This document shows, piece by piece, positions 33,486-40,813 of a stretch of DNA of 64,000 nucleotides. Both the position numbers and the translations under genes were made by a program. Under the pieces are notes generated by a model. It did not search any database and was not told the origin of the DNA. It saw only the letters and a program-made list of their open reading frames with translations. How positions within the stretch are numbered: position 1 is the stretch's first letter; each line of letters opens with the position of its first letter. The DNA is from Clostridium sp. 1001271st1 H5 (GTDB lineage Bacteria > Bacillota > Clostridia > Lachnospirales > Lachnospiraceae): NCBI RefSeq assembly GCF_005845215.1, contig NZ_SPHO01000021.1, positions 45,918 to 109,917 on the forward strand, written 5' to 3'.

Positions 33486-34184
33486 ATGCAGAGTCAGAAC
33501 AGTGTGATATTCAAAGAAAATAAGAATGTTCAGAAATTGATGGCCTTTATCACGGACAAGGGATTCTGCCTGGATGAACGGCTGCCGTCAGAAAGGGAGA
33601 TGGTTTCGCTCCTGGGAATCGGGCGCAATTCATTGCGGGAGGCACTGAAGGTTTTGGAAGCAATGGGGGTCGTGGAGATTAAGCATGGAAGCGGTATTTT
33701 TCTGCGCAAGACGGATGTGTCCCCCAATGGAGACTCGGCTGTGTGGCTTCTGATACATAAAAATGAGATATTCAATATGATTACGGTCCGTGAGGCTCTG
33801 GATTTAAAGGCTATTGATTTGATTCCCGAGGACAATTATTCAGGGATACGCGACCAGCTGAAGGCCTGTATCACTGCTGTGAGAAAGACAGGTCTGAGCA
33901 ATGGAGAGCTTCTGCAGCACGATTTAGAGTTTCACAATATCATCCGCAGGGCATCCGGCAATGACATTCTGCTAAATATCTGCGTAGCGCTGACGGGCAA
34001 TATTTATGACGAGCGCAAGGTACTGTTCAGCCAAAACCAGCGTATAGAACAGTCGCTGTGGGAGCACAACCAGATTGCCAATGCTTTTGGCTCCAATGAT
34101 ATCAATCAGATTAAACAGGCATATGTAGCCCATATGGCCAGTACAAGGGCCAGTATCGAAAACGCACAGCCTACCAATATATAG
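33486..34184 (+). CDS. GntR-family transcriptional regulator with FCD domain
   Basis: A 232-residue FadR/VanR-type regulator. The N-terminal winged helix is RLPSEREMVSLLGIGRNSLR-EALKVLEAMGVVEIKHGSGIFLR. The C-terminal all-helical FCD domain has HDLEFHNIIRRASGNDILLN and a late YVAHMAS, supplying the His residues that usually hold a metal and ligand. It probably represses the flanking catabolic genes and releases on binding their substrate. Operator-like TGGTCCTACCA and TCATCCTACCA sites lie in front of the genes on both sides. RBS: TTAGGAGAG. Confidence 0.88.
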   Translation: MQSQNSVIFKENKNVQKLMAFITDKGFCLDERLPSEREMVSLLGIGRNSLREALKVLEAMGVVEIKHGSGIFLRKTDVSPNGDSAVWLLIHKNEIFNMITVREALDLKAIDLIPEDNYSGIRDQLKACITAVRKTGLSNGELLQHDLEFHNIIRRASGNDILLNICVALTGNIYDERKVLFSQNQRIEQSLWEHNQIANAFGSNDINQIKQAYVAHMASTRASIENAQPTNI

Positions 34185-34228
34185 GCACGGCTGTTTAGAA
34201 GGCGGAGAACTTGGTATTGTGCCTAAAG

Positions 34229-34280
34229 TCATCCTACCAATTTTTGAAAAAACTAAAAAAGAAACTATGTCATCCTGCCA
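34229..34280 (+). promoter_or_regulatory. Two direct operator-like repeats upstream of the M24 operon
   Basis: TCATCCTACCAATTTT (from 34229) and TCATCCTGCCAATTTT (from 34270) differ by one base and are 41 bases apart, roughly four helical turns. Both share the core TCCTACCA half with the site at 31972. I infer binding by the GntR protein encoded just upstream. I could not identify a convincing promoter in this gap. Confidence 0.5.
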
Positions 34281-34348
34281 ATTTTGCCGGAAATAGTGTG
34301 CCGGCTAAATTCAGCACAACCAAAACAAAGTCGTAAAGGAGAACGTAT

Positions 34349-35476
34349 ATGCAGGAAATAACCAATTTACAACGCGAAATGTTAAAAAAGTATGAACTGG
34401 ATGCAATGGTCACCATGACGCCGGAGAATATCACCTATGTTACCGGAGCTTATATCCCGACGCAGGTAACGGTCAGAAGCCGTAAGGTCATCCACATTAT
34501 CACGGCCCAGCATAATCCGGTTGTCATTGTGGTGAATATTGAGGAACCCATTATGCGCATGCAGAGCTGGATGCCTGGAGATAAAATCATCAGCTATAAT
34601 GAATTTACTGAAAATCCCGTACTCATAGCCATTGAGAAGCTGAAGGAATTTGGTATGGAGAATAAAAGGATTGGCATGGAATTGTCCTATCTGTCCGCCA
34701 TAGACAGCGATTTGGTTCGCCGGGAGCTGCCTCATGCGATGATTGTGAATGCCGACCCTGCCTTTGAGGAGATGCGATTCCTTAAGCTTCAGTTTGAGAT
34801 TGACCGTATTGTGGAGTTCGGTTCCCACATTGAGGATGTGATTTACAATGCATTTGCCAATGTGTCTGCCGGCATGACGGAAAAAGACATCTATCGTTTT
34901 ATTGCCAATGGGTTTAACGATATCGCCAAGGGCGACAAGATGTCCATGCCCATGGTTGGCTCCGGTGTCAGAAGCTGCCTCTTAAACGGTGAGCCTACGG
35001 ATAAGGTATTGGAAAAGGGCGATATAGTGCGGGTGGACGTGATGGGAACCAAGCAGAATTATTACTGCGACTGCTGCCGTACAGCGGTGGTTGGGCAGCC
35101 GGAGGCACGTCATGTAAATATCTGGGAAAAGATGGTCAAGGCCCATGATGATGCCATTGCCCAGATTAAGCCTGGCGTGAGCACTAAGACAATATATGAC
35201 AATTTTGCAAAGCAGTTTAGCGGATGGGGATTTGAGCCTGTTGCATTCATTGGCCATGGACTGGGGCTGACCCTGCATGAGGAGCCTTATATCAATACAT
35301 ATAAGGATACTATACTGCAGAAGAATATGGTGCTTTGTGTAGAGCCTATCCATGTAATTGACGGCCAGTGCGGGTACCAGCTGGAGAACGAGGTGCTGGT
35401 GACAGCAGATGGACACCAGATGATTACCGGCACCAGACATCCATATCAGCAGCTCCCTGTCATCAAGGCGGATTAA
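34349..35476 (+). CDS. M24-family metallohydrolase (Xaa-Pro peptidase / creatinase fold)
   Basis: A 375-residue protein with the N-terminal creatinase-like domain (MTPENITYVTGAYIPTQ) and the pita-bread C-terminal domain. All five M24 metal ligands are present: Asp in VRVDVMG, Asp in YYCDCCRT, His in GHGLGLTLHEEP, Glu in LCVEPIH and Glu in LENEVLV. So it is probably a metal-dependent hydrolase: prolidase-like, or one of the non-peptidase members such as creatinase or ectoine hydrolase. With an opine-type dehydrogenase next to it, cleavage of an unusual C-N bond is plausible. RBS: AAAGGAG. Next gene in 10 bases. Confidence 0.85.
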   Translation: MQEITNLQREMLKKYELDAMVTMTPENITYVTGAYIPTQVTVRSRKVIHIITAQHNPVVIVVNIEEPIMRMQSWMPGDKIISYNEFTENPVLIAIEKLKEFGMENKRIGMELSYLSAIDSDLVRRELPHAMIVNADPAFEEMRFLKLQFEIDRIVEFGSHIEDVIYNAFANVSAGMTEKDIYRFIANGFNDIAKGDKMSMPMVGSGVRSCLLNGEPTDKVLEKGDIVRVDVMGTKQNYYCDCCRTAVVGQPEARHVNIWEKMVKAHDDAIAQIKPGVSTKTIYDNFAKQFSGWGFEPVAFIGHGLGLTLHEEPYINTYKDTILQKNMVLCVEPIHVIDGQCGYQLENEVLVTADGHQMITGTRHPYQQLPVIKAD

Positions 35477-35486
35477 GGAGGAAGGT

Positions 35487-36575
35487 ATGAAAGTAGCGGT
35501 ACTGGGCGGTGGACACGGAGGATATGCAGCAGCAGCAGATTTAACCATAAGGGGGTTTGATGTGAGCCTGTTTACTTTTTCAGCGGACAGAGCCGCAGCA
35601 TTCCGCAAGCAGGACAACCAGCTTATGTATGAGGGCGTCTGGGGAAATGGACAATGCCGTATCGGATGTGTCACCAACCACATAGGGGAGGCGGTAGACG
35701 GAGCAGACCTGGTGGTCATGAATGTTCCGGGAACCGGTCACGAAACATATCTTGAGGCGTTGCAGCCGTATCTGAATGAGGATACGGTCCTGTACATGAA
35801 TCCGGGCCACAGCGGAGGCGCACTTCGGGCAGCCGGAATATTGAGGAGAGGAAGGATTGCAGAATCCAACACCCTTAGCTATATTGCAAGAAAAACCAGC
35901 GAAACAAGCGTTCGTGTCAGCAGCAGCGATAAACCGGTTACGGTAGGTGTCTTTCCGGCAGACCAGACAGAGGATGTGCTGTCGGTAATCCGCAGGGCGT
36001 ATCCTCATGTTGTGGCTGCCAGAAATGTGCTGGAGTCATCTCTCTGTAATGTCAATGCCATGTTCCATCCCCCGGGAATGCTGCTGAATGCCGGCTGGAT
36101 TGAGCACACCAAGGGGAATTTCCGGTTCTACTACGATGGCATTACGCCTGCTGTGGGAAACGTCATACGGAAGCTGGATGAGGAACGGCTGTCAGTTTCC
36201 AATGCCTTTGGCCTGGGTCTGGATGATTTCTGCACGGTTTTATACCATGCCGGTTCCACGACCAGGGAAGCAGCAGAGAGCGGGGACCCCTACCGGGCAT
36301 GCCAGGAGAGCAGAGCGAACCAGTTCATATTGGCTCCTCCGGGTCTGGACCATCGCTATATGCATGAGGATATTGGCTCCGGTCTGGTTCCTATTTCAGA
36401 ACTGGGACGGCTGGCAGAGGTTGGGACGCCTCTGACCGATGCGCTGATATCTGCGGCAGAAGCGCTGATGGGTAGGAATTATCGCAGGGAAGGTGTTAAT
36501 CTGGAGAAGATGGGAATAGAAGGAATGTCTGTACAGGAAGCTATTAACTATGTAAAAAGGGGAATGGAGTTCTAA
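35487..36575 (+). CDS. Octopine/nopaline dehydrogenase-family oxidoreductase
   Basis: A 362-residue NAD(P)-dependent enzyme: Rossmann start MKVAVLGGGHGGYAAAADLT (GxGxxG), then the family's C-terminal helical domain with NVNAMFHPPGMLLNAGWIEH, where the His acts in opine dehydrogenases. The family joins or splits an amino acid and a 2-oxo acid across a secondary amine (opines). Here the catabolic setting suggests oxidation. Start ATG lies 8 bases after AAGGAGG. It is followed by the permease gene after 2 bases, so these genes are tightly linked. Confidence 0.85.
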   Translation: MKVAVLGGGHGGYAAAADLTIRGFDVSLFTFSADRAAAFRKQDNQLMYEGVWGNGQCRIGCVTNHIGEAVDGADLVVMNVPGTGHETYLEALQPYLNEDTVLYMNPGHSGGALRAAGILRRGRIAESNTLSYIARKTSETSVRVSSSDKPVTVGVFPADQTEDVLSVIRRAYPHVVAARNVLESSLCNVNAMFHPPGMLLNAGWIEHTKGNFRFYYDGITPAVGNVIRKLDEERLSVSNAFGLGLDDFCTVLYHAGSTTREAAESGDPYRACQESRANQFILAPPGLDHRYMHEDIGSGLVPISELGRLAEVGTPLTDALISAAEALMGRNYRREGVNLEKMGIEGMSVQEAINYVKRGMEF

Positions 36576-36577
36576 CT

Positions 36578-37867
36578 ATGGAAGAAAAAAAGATTACCGC
36601 ACAGGAGGAAAACGTCCTGGCAGCTAGTGAATATGCATATGAAGCAATTCCCGACGGGGCGAAGAAGAGCGCATGGAGTATGGTTATTGTTCTGGCAGGT
36701 TATCTGATTGCAATGTCAAATTTTGTTACCGGCGCAGCCGTCGGATACAAAATGACCTTTGGAGACGCTGTGAAGGCGCTCTGTGTATCTGATATTTATC
36801 TGGTATTCATCTGTATCGCCATGGGGCTGATTGCTTTTAAGTTCGGCATCACCACCACTGTAATGTCCAGAAAGGTCCTGGGGAAGAAGGGCTCTCTGGT
36901 GTTGTCTGTAATTTTGTCGCTGTCTGTTGTCTGCTGGCTGGGAACCAATGGGGATACGTTTGCTAAAATGATTGTTGCAGCCTTTCCCATATGGCCCATA
37001 CCCGTTGGCATTACTGCCGTGATTCTGATGTTTGTATGGCTGCAGTCTGCCTCCCGGGGATACAAAGGACTGGAGGTGGTAAGTATGCTGGGGGTACCTG
37101 CTGCAATCCTGCTCTGTATCTGGGTTGTCATGGCGGCATATAAGGCAACCAATAATTTTGAATCCGTCCTCGCCTATGTGCCGGAGGGAAATTATTCCTT
37201 TACGCAGGCCACCACAGCCGGTGTGGGGTCATGGATTTTCGGCGCTATCTCATCCATGGATGTAATCCGGTTTGCCAAGAAAAAGTCTCATTTTGTGGTT
37301 GGAGGCATTGTTTCTTTCTTTATTTGCCTGCTGGCCCTGCAGCTGACCGGGGTTATCTGCGCCCAGGCTACGGGTAAGAGCGATTTTGTCAGTTCGGCAG
37401 CCGGTCTTGGCATAGCGCTTCCTACTCTCATTTGTTCTTTTTTTGCCCTGTGGACGACTCAGGACAATAATATTTACAGTGCTACCTTAAGTATACAGAA
37501 TATCCTTGGCCAGACTTCCCTCAAAGGCAGGTTCAAACACAAAAGCATTGCGTATGCCCTGGCAATCCTGGCCGCAGCCTTTAGTCTGACTGGAGCCCTG
37601 AACCACGTGCTGACCTTTGTGTCCACGCTGTCTGTTTTATTGGCACCCATACCCGGTCTGTATCTGTCGGAGGTATATATTATTAAGAATTCTTCAGAGG
37701 CAAGGTCCTTCAGTTCCTGGGGATTCATCTCCTGGATTGCAGCCGGGGCAGCCGGATATTACTGCAATGCAAATAATGTCCTGGTGCCGCCTGTAATTAG
37801 TTTCCTGGTAGCATTCACGCTCTATACCGTGCTGGGCAAGCTGTTGGGAAAGGAGTCATCTCAATGA
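36578..37867 (+). CDS. NCS1-family permease (cytosine permease CodB-like)
   Basis: A 429-residue protein with about twelve membrane helices, resembling CodB and other purine-cytosine permeases of the NCS1 family. Visible markers are ANN-like first helix region YLIAMSNFVTGAAVGYKMTF, the unwound-helix residues in VVCWLGTNGDTF, and SSMDVIRFAKKKSHFVVGGI. NCS1 carriers import nucleobases, hydantoins, allantoin and some cyclic compounds. As the only transporter in the cluster it likely brings in the substrate. The stop overlaps the next start by 4 bases. Confidence 0.83.
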   Translation: MEEKKITAQEENVLAASEYAYEAIPDGAKKSAWSMVIVLAGYLIAMSNFVTGAAVGYKMTFGDAVKALCVSDIYLVFICIAMGLIAFKFGITTTVMSRKVLGKKGSLVLSVILSLSVVCWLGTNGDTFAKMIVAAFPIWPIPVGITAVILMFVWLQSASRGYKGLEVVSMLGVPAAILLCIWVVMAAYKATNNFESVLAYVPEGNYSFTQATTAGVGSWIFGAISSMDVIRFAKKKSHFVVGGIVSFFICLLALQLTGVICAQATGKSDFVSSAAGLGIALPTLICSFFALWTTQDNNIYSATLSIQNILGQTSLKGRFKHKSIAYALAILAAAFSLTGALNHVLTFVSTLSVLLAPIPGLYLSEVYIIKNSSEARSFSSWGFISWIAAGAAGYYCNANNVLVPPVISFLVAFTLYTVLGKLLGKESSQ

Positions 37868-38607
37868 CACATATTCTTATTATTAACGGAAGTTCCAGGA
37901 AAGAAGGCAATTGTCAGATTCTGGCCGGCCAGGCATCTGCTGGGGCAGCCCTGGTTAAGGATACGGAAATACGTCAGTTTACATTCGCCGGAAAGGCTTT
38001 TGCAGGATGCAGGGCAGAATGTTCAGCCTATTGTATGAAAAACGGCGACTGCTCCATTAAAGACGGACTGCAGGAACTGTGGGAAGATTTTATATGGGCA
38101 GATGGAATTGTCTGGGTGGTTCCTGTTTACCATGTAGGGGTTCCGGGGCAGGTTAAATGTGCAATGGACCGTCTGTGCAATATGCAGTACAGCTACTTCC
38201 AGGGAAAATACCCGCGCTGGAATAAGGCGTGGGGCTCCATTGTACAGGGGTCAAGCAGGTGGGGCGGTCAGGAATATACCATTCAGTGGCTGATTGAATC
38301 CGCATTGCTGATGAAGTGTATTCCTCTTGCAGCGGATGCCCCCGGAAGTTATTTTGGGGTGGCAGGCTACGCGCCCACCTGGGAAAAGGACAGTATACGC
38401 GGGGATACCGCGGCTATGGAGCTCTCGGTCAACATGGGCAGAAGGACAGCGGAACTGGCCCGTATCATCCAGGCCGGTCTGGGATGCCTGGGGGATGAGC
38501 TGGAACAACGGTATTTTCCGGCTAAGTGTATGGAAGCCAGAAGTAAGACAGAACTGGAAATCTCTGATTCATGGCAGACCAATCATCAGAAAGGAGTATC
38601 AGAATGA
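37864..38607 (+). CDS. Flavodoxin-fold NAD(P)H-dependent FMN oxidoreductase
   Basis: A 247-residue flavoprotein: ILIINGSSRKEGNCQILAGQ is the FMN-phosphate loop of the NADPH-dependent FMN reductase / iron-sulfur flavoprotein family, and WVVPVYHVGVPGQVKCAMDR is the second flavin motif. Cysteines in GCRAECSAYCMKNGDC lie where iron-sulfur flavoproteins have a cluster motif, so a [4Fe-4S] site is possible. The C-terminal ~60 residues are an extension. It may supply or take electrons for the pathway's oxidoreductase step. It overlaps both neighbours by 4 bases. Confidence 0.77.
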   Translation: MTHILIINGSSRKEGNCQILAGQASAGAALVKDTEIRQFTFAGKAFAGCRAECSAYCMKNGDCSIKDGLQELWEDFIWADGIVWVVPVYHVGVPGQVKCAMDRLCNMQYSYFQGKYPRWNKAWGSIVQGSSRWGGQEYTIQWLIESALLMKCIPLAADAPGSYFGVAGYAPTWEKDSIRGDTAAMELSVNMGRRTAELARIIQAGLGCLGDELEQRYFPAKCMEARSKTELEISDSWQTNHQKGVSE

Positions 38608-39767
38608 AGATTACGGGATATAAAATATTTGAAGTGAGCATACCAACCAGACGCAAGCACACATGGGCAAGCAGCACGGCAGACGTGGGGCAGGGCTGGG
38701 TTATTCTTCAGCTTACAGCGGACAATGGTATTATTGGCTATGGCGAGGCCACTGCCATGCCGGAGTGGGGGGGAGACTTTGGCCGCTATTTCGGTGAGTC
38801 GGCAGGAACAACCCGCGTGGTAATGGAAGAAAATCTGTTCCCGGCCATTGAAGGCATGGACCCGTTTGACATTGACTTAATTCACCATAAAATGGATTTA
38901 GCAATCCGCGGCTATAACTATGCAAAGGCTGCTATTGATATTGCATTGTATGATATGATGGGAAAGGCGGTGGAAAAACCTGTCTACCAGCTATTGGGCG
39001 GACAGCACAGAAAAGCGATTCCCATTGCCCACAGCCTGGGGGTCGTGATGGATATTGACGCGGCAGTGGAGGAAGCTGTGGCAGCCTGTAAGGAAGGGAT
39101 AAAGAACATTAAGATGAAGGGTGGACTGAATCTTGTCCGCGATGTGGAACTGATGCAAAAACTCCGGGAAGCTCTCGGCCCTGACATCAATATCCTGGTG
39201 GATGCCAACCAGGGATATCCTTCTGCCAAGGAGGCTGTAAAGTGGGGTAAACGGATGGACCAGTATAATCTGCAATATCTGGAACAGCCTGTGGAAGGCC
39301 TGTATCAGCTGCAGGAGGTCACGCGCATGCTGGAGGTGCCTGTATGCGCTGATGAGAGCTGCTGGACGGTTCCTGATGCGCTGGACATTGTGGCTAACCG
39401 AGCAGCGGATTACATTTCCATCTATACGACAAAAGCAGGCGGTTTGTATCCTGCCCGCACCATTGCAAAGATTTCCGAATGTGCAGGCATACGCTGTAAT
39501 GTGAATGGGTCAGGAGAGTTTGGGGTCGGCAATGCGGCTAATTTACATATGGCCTGCTGCGGAAAAAATATCAATCTTGCGTCCGTGTTCCCTATAACCC
39601 ATGTGGAAGGCTGCCCGGAACAGACAAAGGTGGCTGCGCGCTGGTACATGGATGATATCATTACAAAGCCTTTCCTGTATGAGGACGGCTGCCTGATTGT
39701 TCCGGACGGTCCGGGTCTGGGAATTGAAATCGACATGGAAAAACTAATGAAATATACTGTGAAGTAG
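38604..39767 (+). CDS. Enolase-superfamily enzyme (mandelate racemase/muconate-lactonizing type)
   Basis: A 387-residue protein of the MR/MLE family. The KxK acid-base pair is in NIKMKGG (~160-166); the three metal ligands follow in LVDANQGYPS, QYLEQPVEG and VCADESCW; VNGSGEFGVGNAA is the late catalytic strand region. Members abstract the alpha proton of carboxylates: racemases, dehydratases, dipeptide or N-acyl amino-acid epimerases. Its exact type cannot be told. The ATG at 38604 has AAGGAG 9 bases upstream and overlaps the preceding stop (ATGA). It ends the operon; a hairpin follows at 39790. Confidence 0.85.
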   Translation: MKITGYKIFEVSIPTRRKHTWASSTADVGQGWVILQLTADNGIIGYGEATAMPEWGGDFGRYFGESAGTTRVVMEENLFPAIEGMDPFDIDLIHHKMDLAIRGYNYAKAAIDIALYDMMGKAVEKPVYQLLGGQHRKAIPIAHSLGVVMDIDAAVEEAVAACKEGIKNIKMKGGLNLVRDVELMQKLREALGPDINILVDANQGYPSAKEAVKWGKRMDQYNLQYLEQPVEGLYQLQEVTRMLEVPVCADESCWTVPDALDIVANRAADYISIYTTKAGGLYPARTIAKISECAGIRCNVNGSGEFGVGNAANLHMACCGKNINLASVFPITHVEGCPEQTKVAARWYMDDIITKPFLYEDGCLIVPDGPGLGIEIDMEKLMKYTVK

Positions 39768-39789
39768 TCCTTAGATATGACAGAACAGC

Positions 39790-39820
39790 GATAGCGTACC
39801 GGTCCGGCCGATACGCTATC
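39790..39820 (+). terminator. Hairpin ending the catabolic operon
   Basis: GATAGCGTA (39790-39798) pairs perfectly with TACGCTATC (39812-39820). No T run follows, so it may act with the opposing terminator at 39839-39876 or be an mRNA-stabilising stem. Confidence 0.5.
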
Positions 39821-39838
39821 ATTGTCAATTATAAAAAC

Positions 39839-39876
39839 AAAAAAACCGCAGAGCCTTTTCAATCAAGGTCCCACGG
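39839..39876 (-). terminator. Terminator of the minus-strand tRNA-Leu
   Basis: Read on the minus strand: CCGTGGGACCTT, loop GATTGAA, AAGGCTCTGCGG (12 positions, one mismatch), then seven T. Confidence 0.78.
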
Positions 39877-39889
39877 ACTTCTAAATGAA

Positions 39890-39973
39890 TGCGGGAGATG
39901 GGACTTGAACCCACACGAGCATACACCCACAAGATCCTTAGTCTTGCCTGTCTGCCAATTCCAGCACTCCCGC
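39890..39973 (-). tRNA. tRNA-Leu, anticodon TAA
   Basis: Read on the minus strand: acceptor GCGGGAG with CTCCCGC, discriminator A, D-arm sequence GGAATTGGCAGAC, anticodon stem CAAGA/TCTTG with loop CTAAGGA (anticodon TAA), a class II long variable arm, and T-arm GTGGGTTCAAGTCCCAT. Length 84 without CCA, which is not encoded. Own promoter at 39986-40014 and terminator at 39839-39876. Confidence 0.95.
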
Positions 39974-39985
39974 AACACGAATGGT

Positions 39986-40014
39986 AGTATATCATAGATT
40001 TTCCAACTTGGCAA
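39986..40014 (-). promoter_or_regulatory. Promoter of the minus-strand tRNA-Leu
   Basis: On the minus strand: TTGCCA (40014-40009), 17-base spacer, TATACT (39991-39986), 12 bases before the tRNA. Confidence 0.68.
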
Positions 40015-40081
40015 CTATTTTTGACAATTTTTTTTAATTTTTTCTAATTATCAAATTTGGTAAAAAATTTGAAAAATAATG

Positions 40082-40110
40082 TTGACAAATTGGCATTCCT
40101 CATTTATAAT
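40082..40110 (+). promoter_or_regulatory. Consensus sigma-A promoter of the plus-strand tRNA-Leu
   Basis: TTGACA (40082-40087), exact 17-base spacer, TATAAT (40105-40110): a perfect consensus promoter 41 bases before the tRNA. Confidence 0.88.
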
Positions 40111-40151
40111 AACCTTCGTTGCTTGAGACAAGCAGCAACACAAAATAAAAT

Positions 40152-40235
40152 GCAGAAGTGGCGGAATTGGCAGACGCGCACGGTTCAGGTCCGTGTGGTA
40201 GTAATACCTTGTGGGTTCGACTCCCATCTTCTGCA
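40152..40235 (+). tRNA. tRNA-Leu, anticodon CAG
   Basis: Acceptor GCAGAAG with CTTCTGC, discriminator A, D-arm GGAATTGGCAGACGC, anticodon stem CACGG/CCGTG with loop TTCAGGT (anticodon CAG), long class II variable arm, and T-arm GTGGGTTCGACTCCCAT. Length 84; CCA not encoded. Confidence 0.95.
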
Positions 40236-40241
40236 GCTGGA

Positions 40242-40275
40242 ACAGGAATCTCTTAAGTGGGACTCCTGTTTTTTT
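40242..40275 (+). terminator. Terminator of the plus-strand tRNA-Leu
   Basis: ACAGGA (40242-40247) with TCCTGT (40264-40269), an inner stem after one mismatch, then seven T. Confidence 0.82.
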
Positions 40276-40418
40276 GTTCCGGTTTGTAATACTCATTTCC
40301 TCATATCGTTGCACAATTCCCCCCAACCTGCTATAATTTAAACAATATGTTATACTTTTTTCGCAAATTTCATCTGACAGCGGTTTCTGTGACCAGAACC
40401 GGAATGAGGAGGACTTCC

Positions 40419-40772
40419 ATGGATTTAAATACGATACTTGAACTGCAGAGGGCGGGAGTGGATACAGAGGGCGCTTTAAGGCGCTTCAGCGGGAACTCCG
40501 CACTGTACGAACGGTTCCTTAAGAAGTTTCTGGAGGACGGTACATTTTCAAAGATTACAAAGGCGTTTGAGGAAGAGAGCAGGGAGGATGCCCTGATGGC
40601 AACCCACACCCTGAAGGGAGTGACAGCTAATCTGGGCATGGATAAGCTCTTTAATATATCATCTTCCATGGTGGACTGCATCAGGGCGGACCGCTTTGAG
40701 GATGCTGCCGGCGCATATCCGCAGTTGAAAGAGGCTTATGAGGAGATATGCGGAATTCTTGCAAATGACTAG
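40419..40772 (+). CDS. Hpt (histidine phosphotransfer) domain protein
   Basis: A 117-residue all-helical protein with the Hpt core ALMATHTLKGVTANLGMDKL; His63 in THTLKG is the expected phosphoryl acceptor, and the following Gly and Leu positions are conserved. Hpt proteins relay phosphate between receiver domains. The ATG at 40419 follows GAGGAGG by 6 bases; in-frame upstream starts lack a site. It is followed 41 bases later by a receiver-containing giant protein, its likely partner. No histidine kinase adjoins, so the phosphate source must be elsewhere. Confidence 0.85.
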   Translation: MDLNTILELQRAGVDTEGALRRFSGNSALYERFLKKFLEDGTFSKITKAFEEESREDALMATHTLKGVTANLGMDKLFNISSSMVDCIRADRFEDAAGAYPQLKEAYEEICGILAND

Positions 40773-40813
40773 CGGCAGCACGGGTCTGAAGGCTGCGGAG
40801 AGGAAGTGACGAT

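Noticed and set aside
37864..38607. Iron-sulfur cluster in the flavoprotein as a firm call
   Set aside because: Cysteines GCRAECSAYCMKNGDC are suggestive, but spacing was not matched to a characterised iron-sulfur flavoprotein, so only mentioned as possible.
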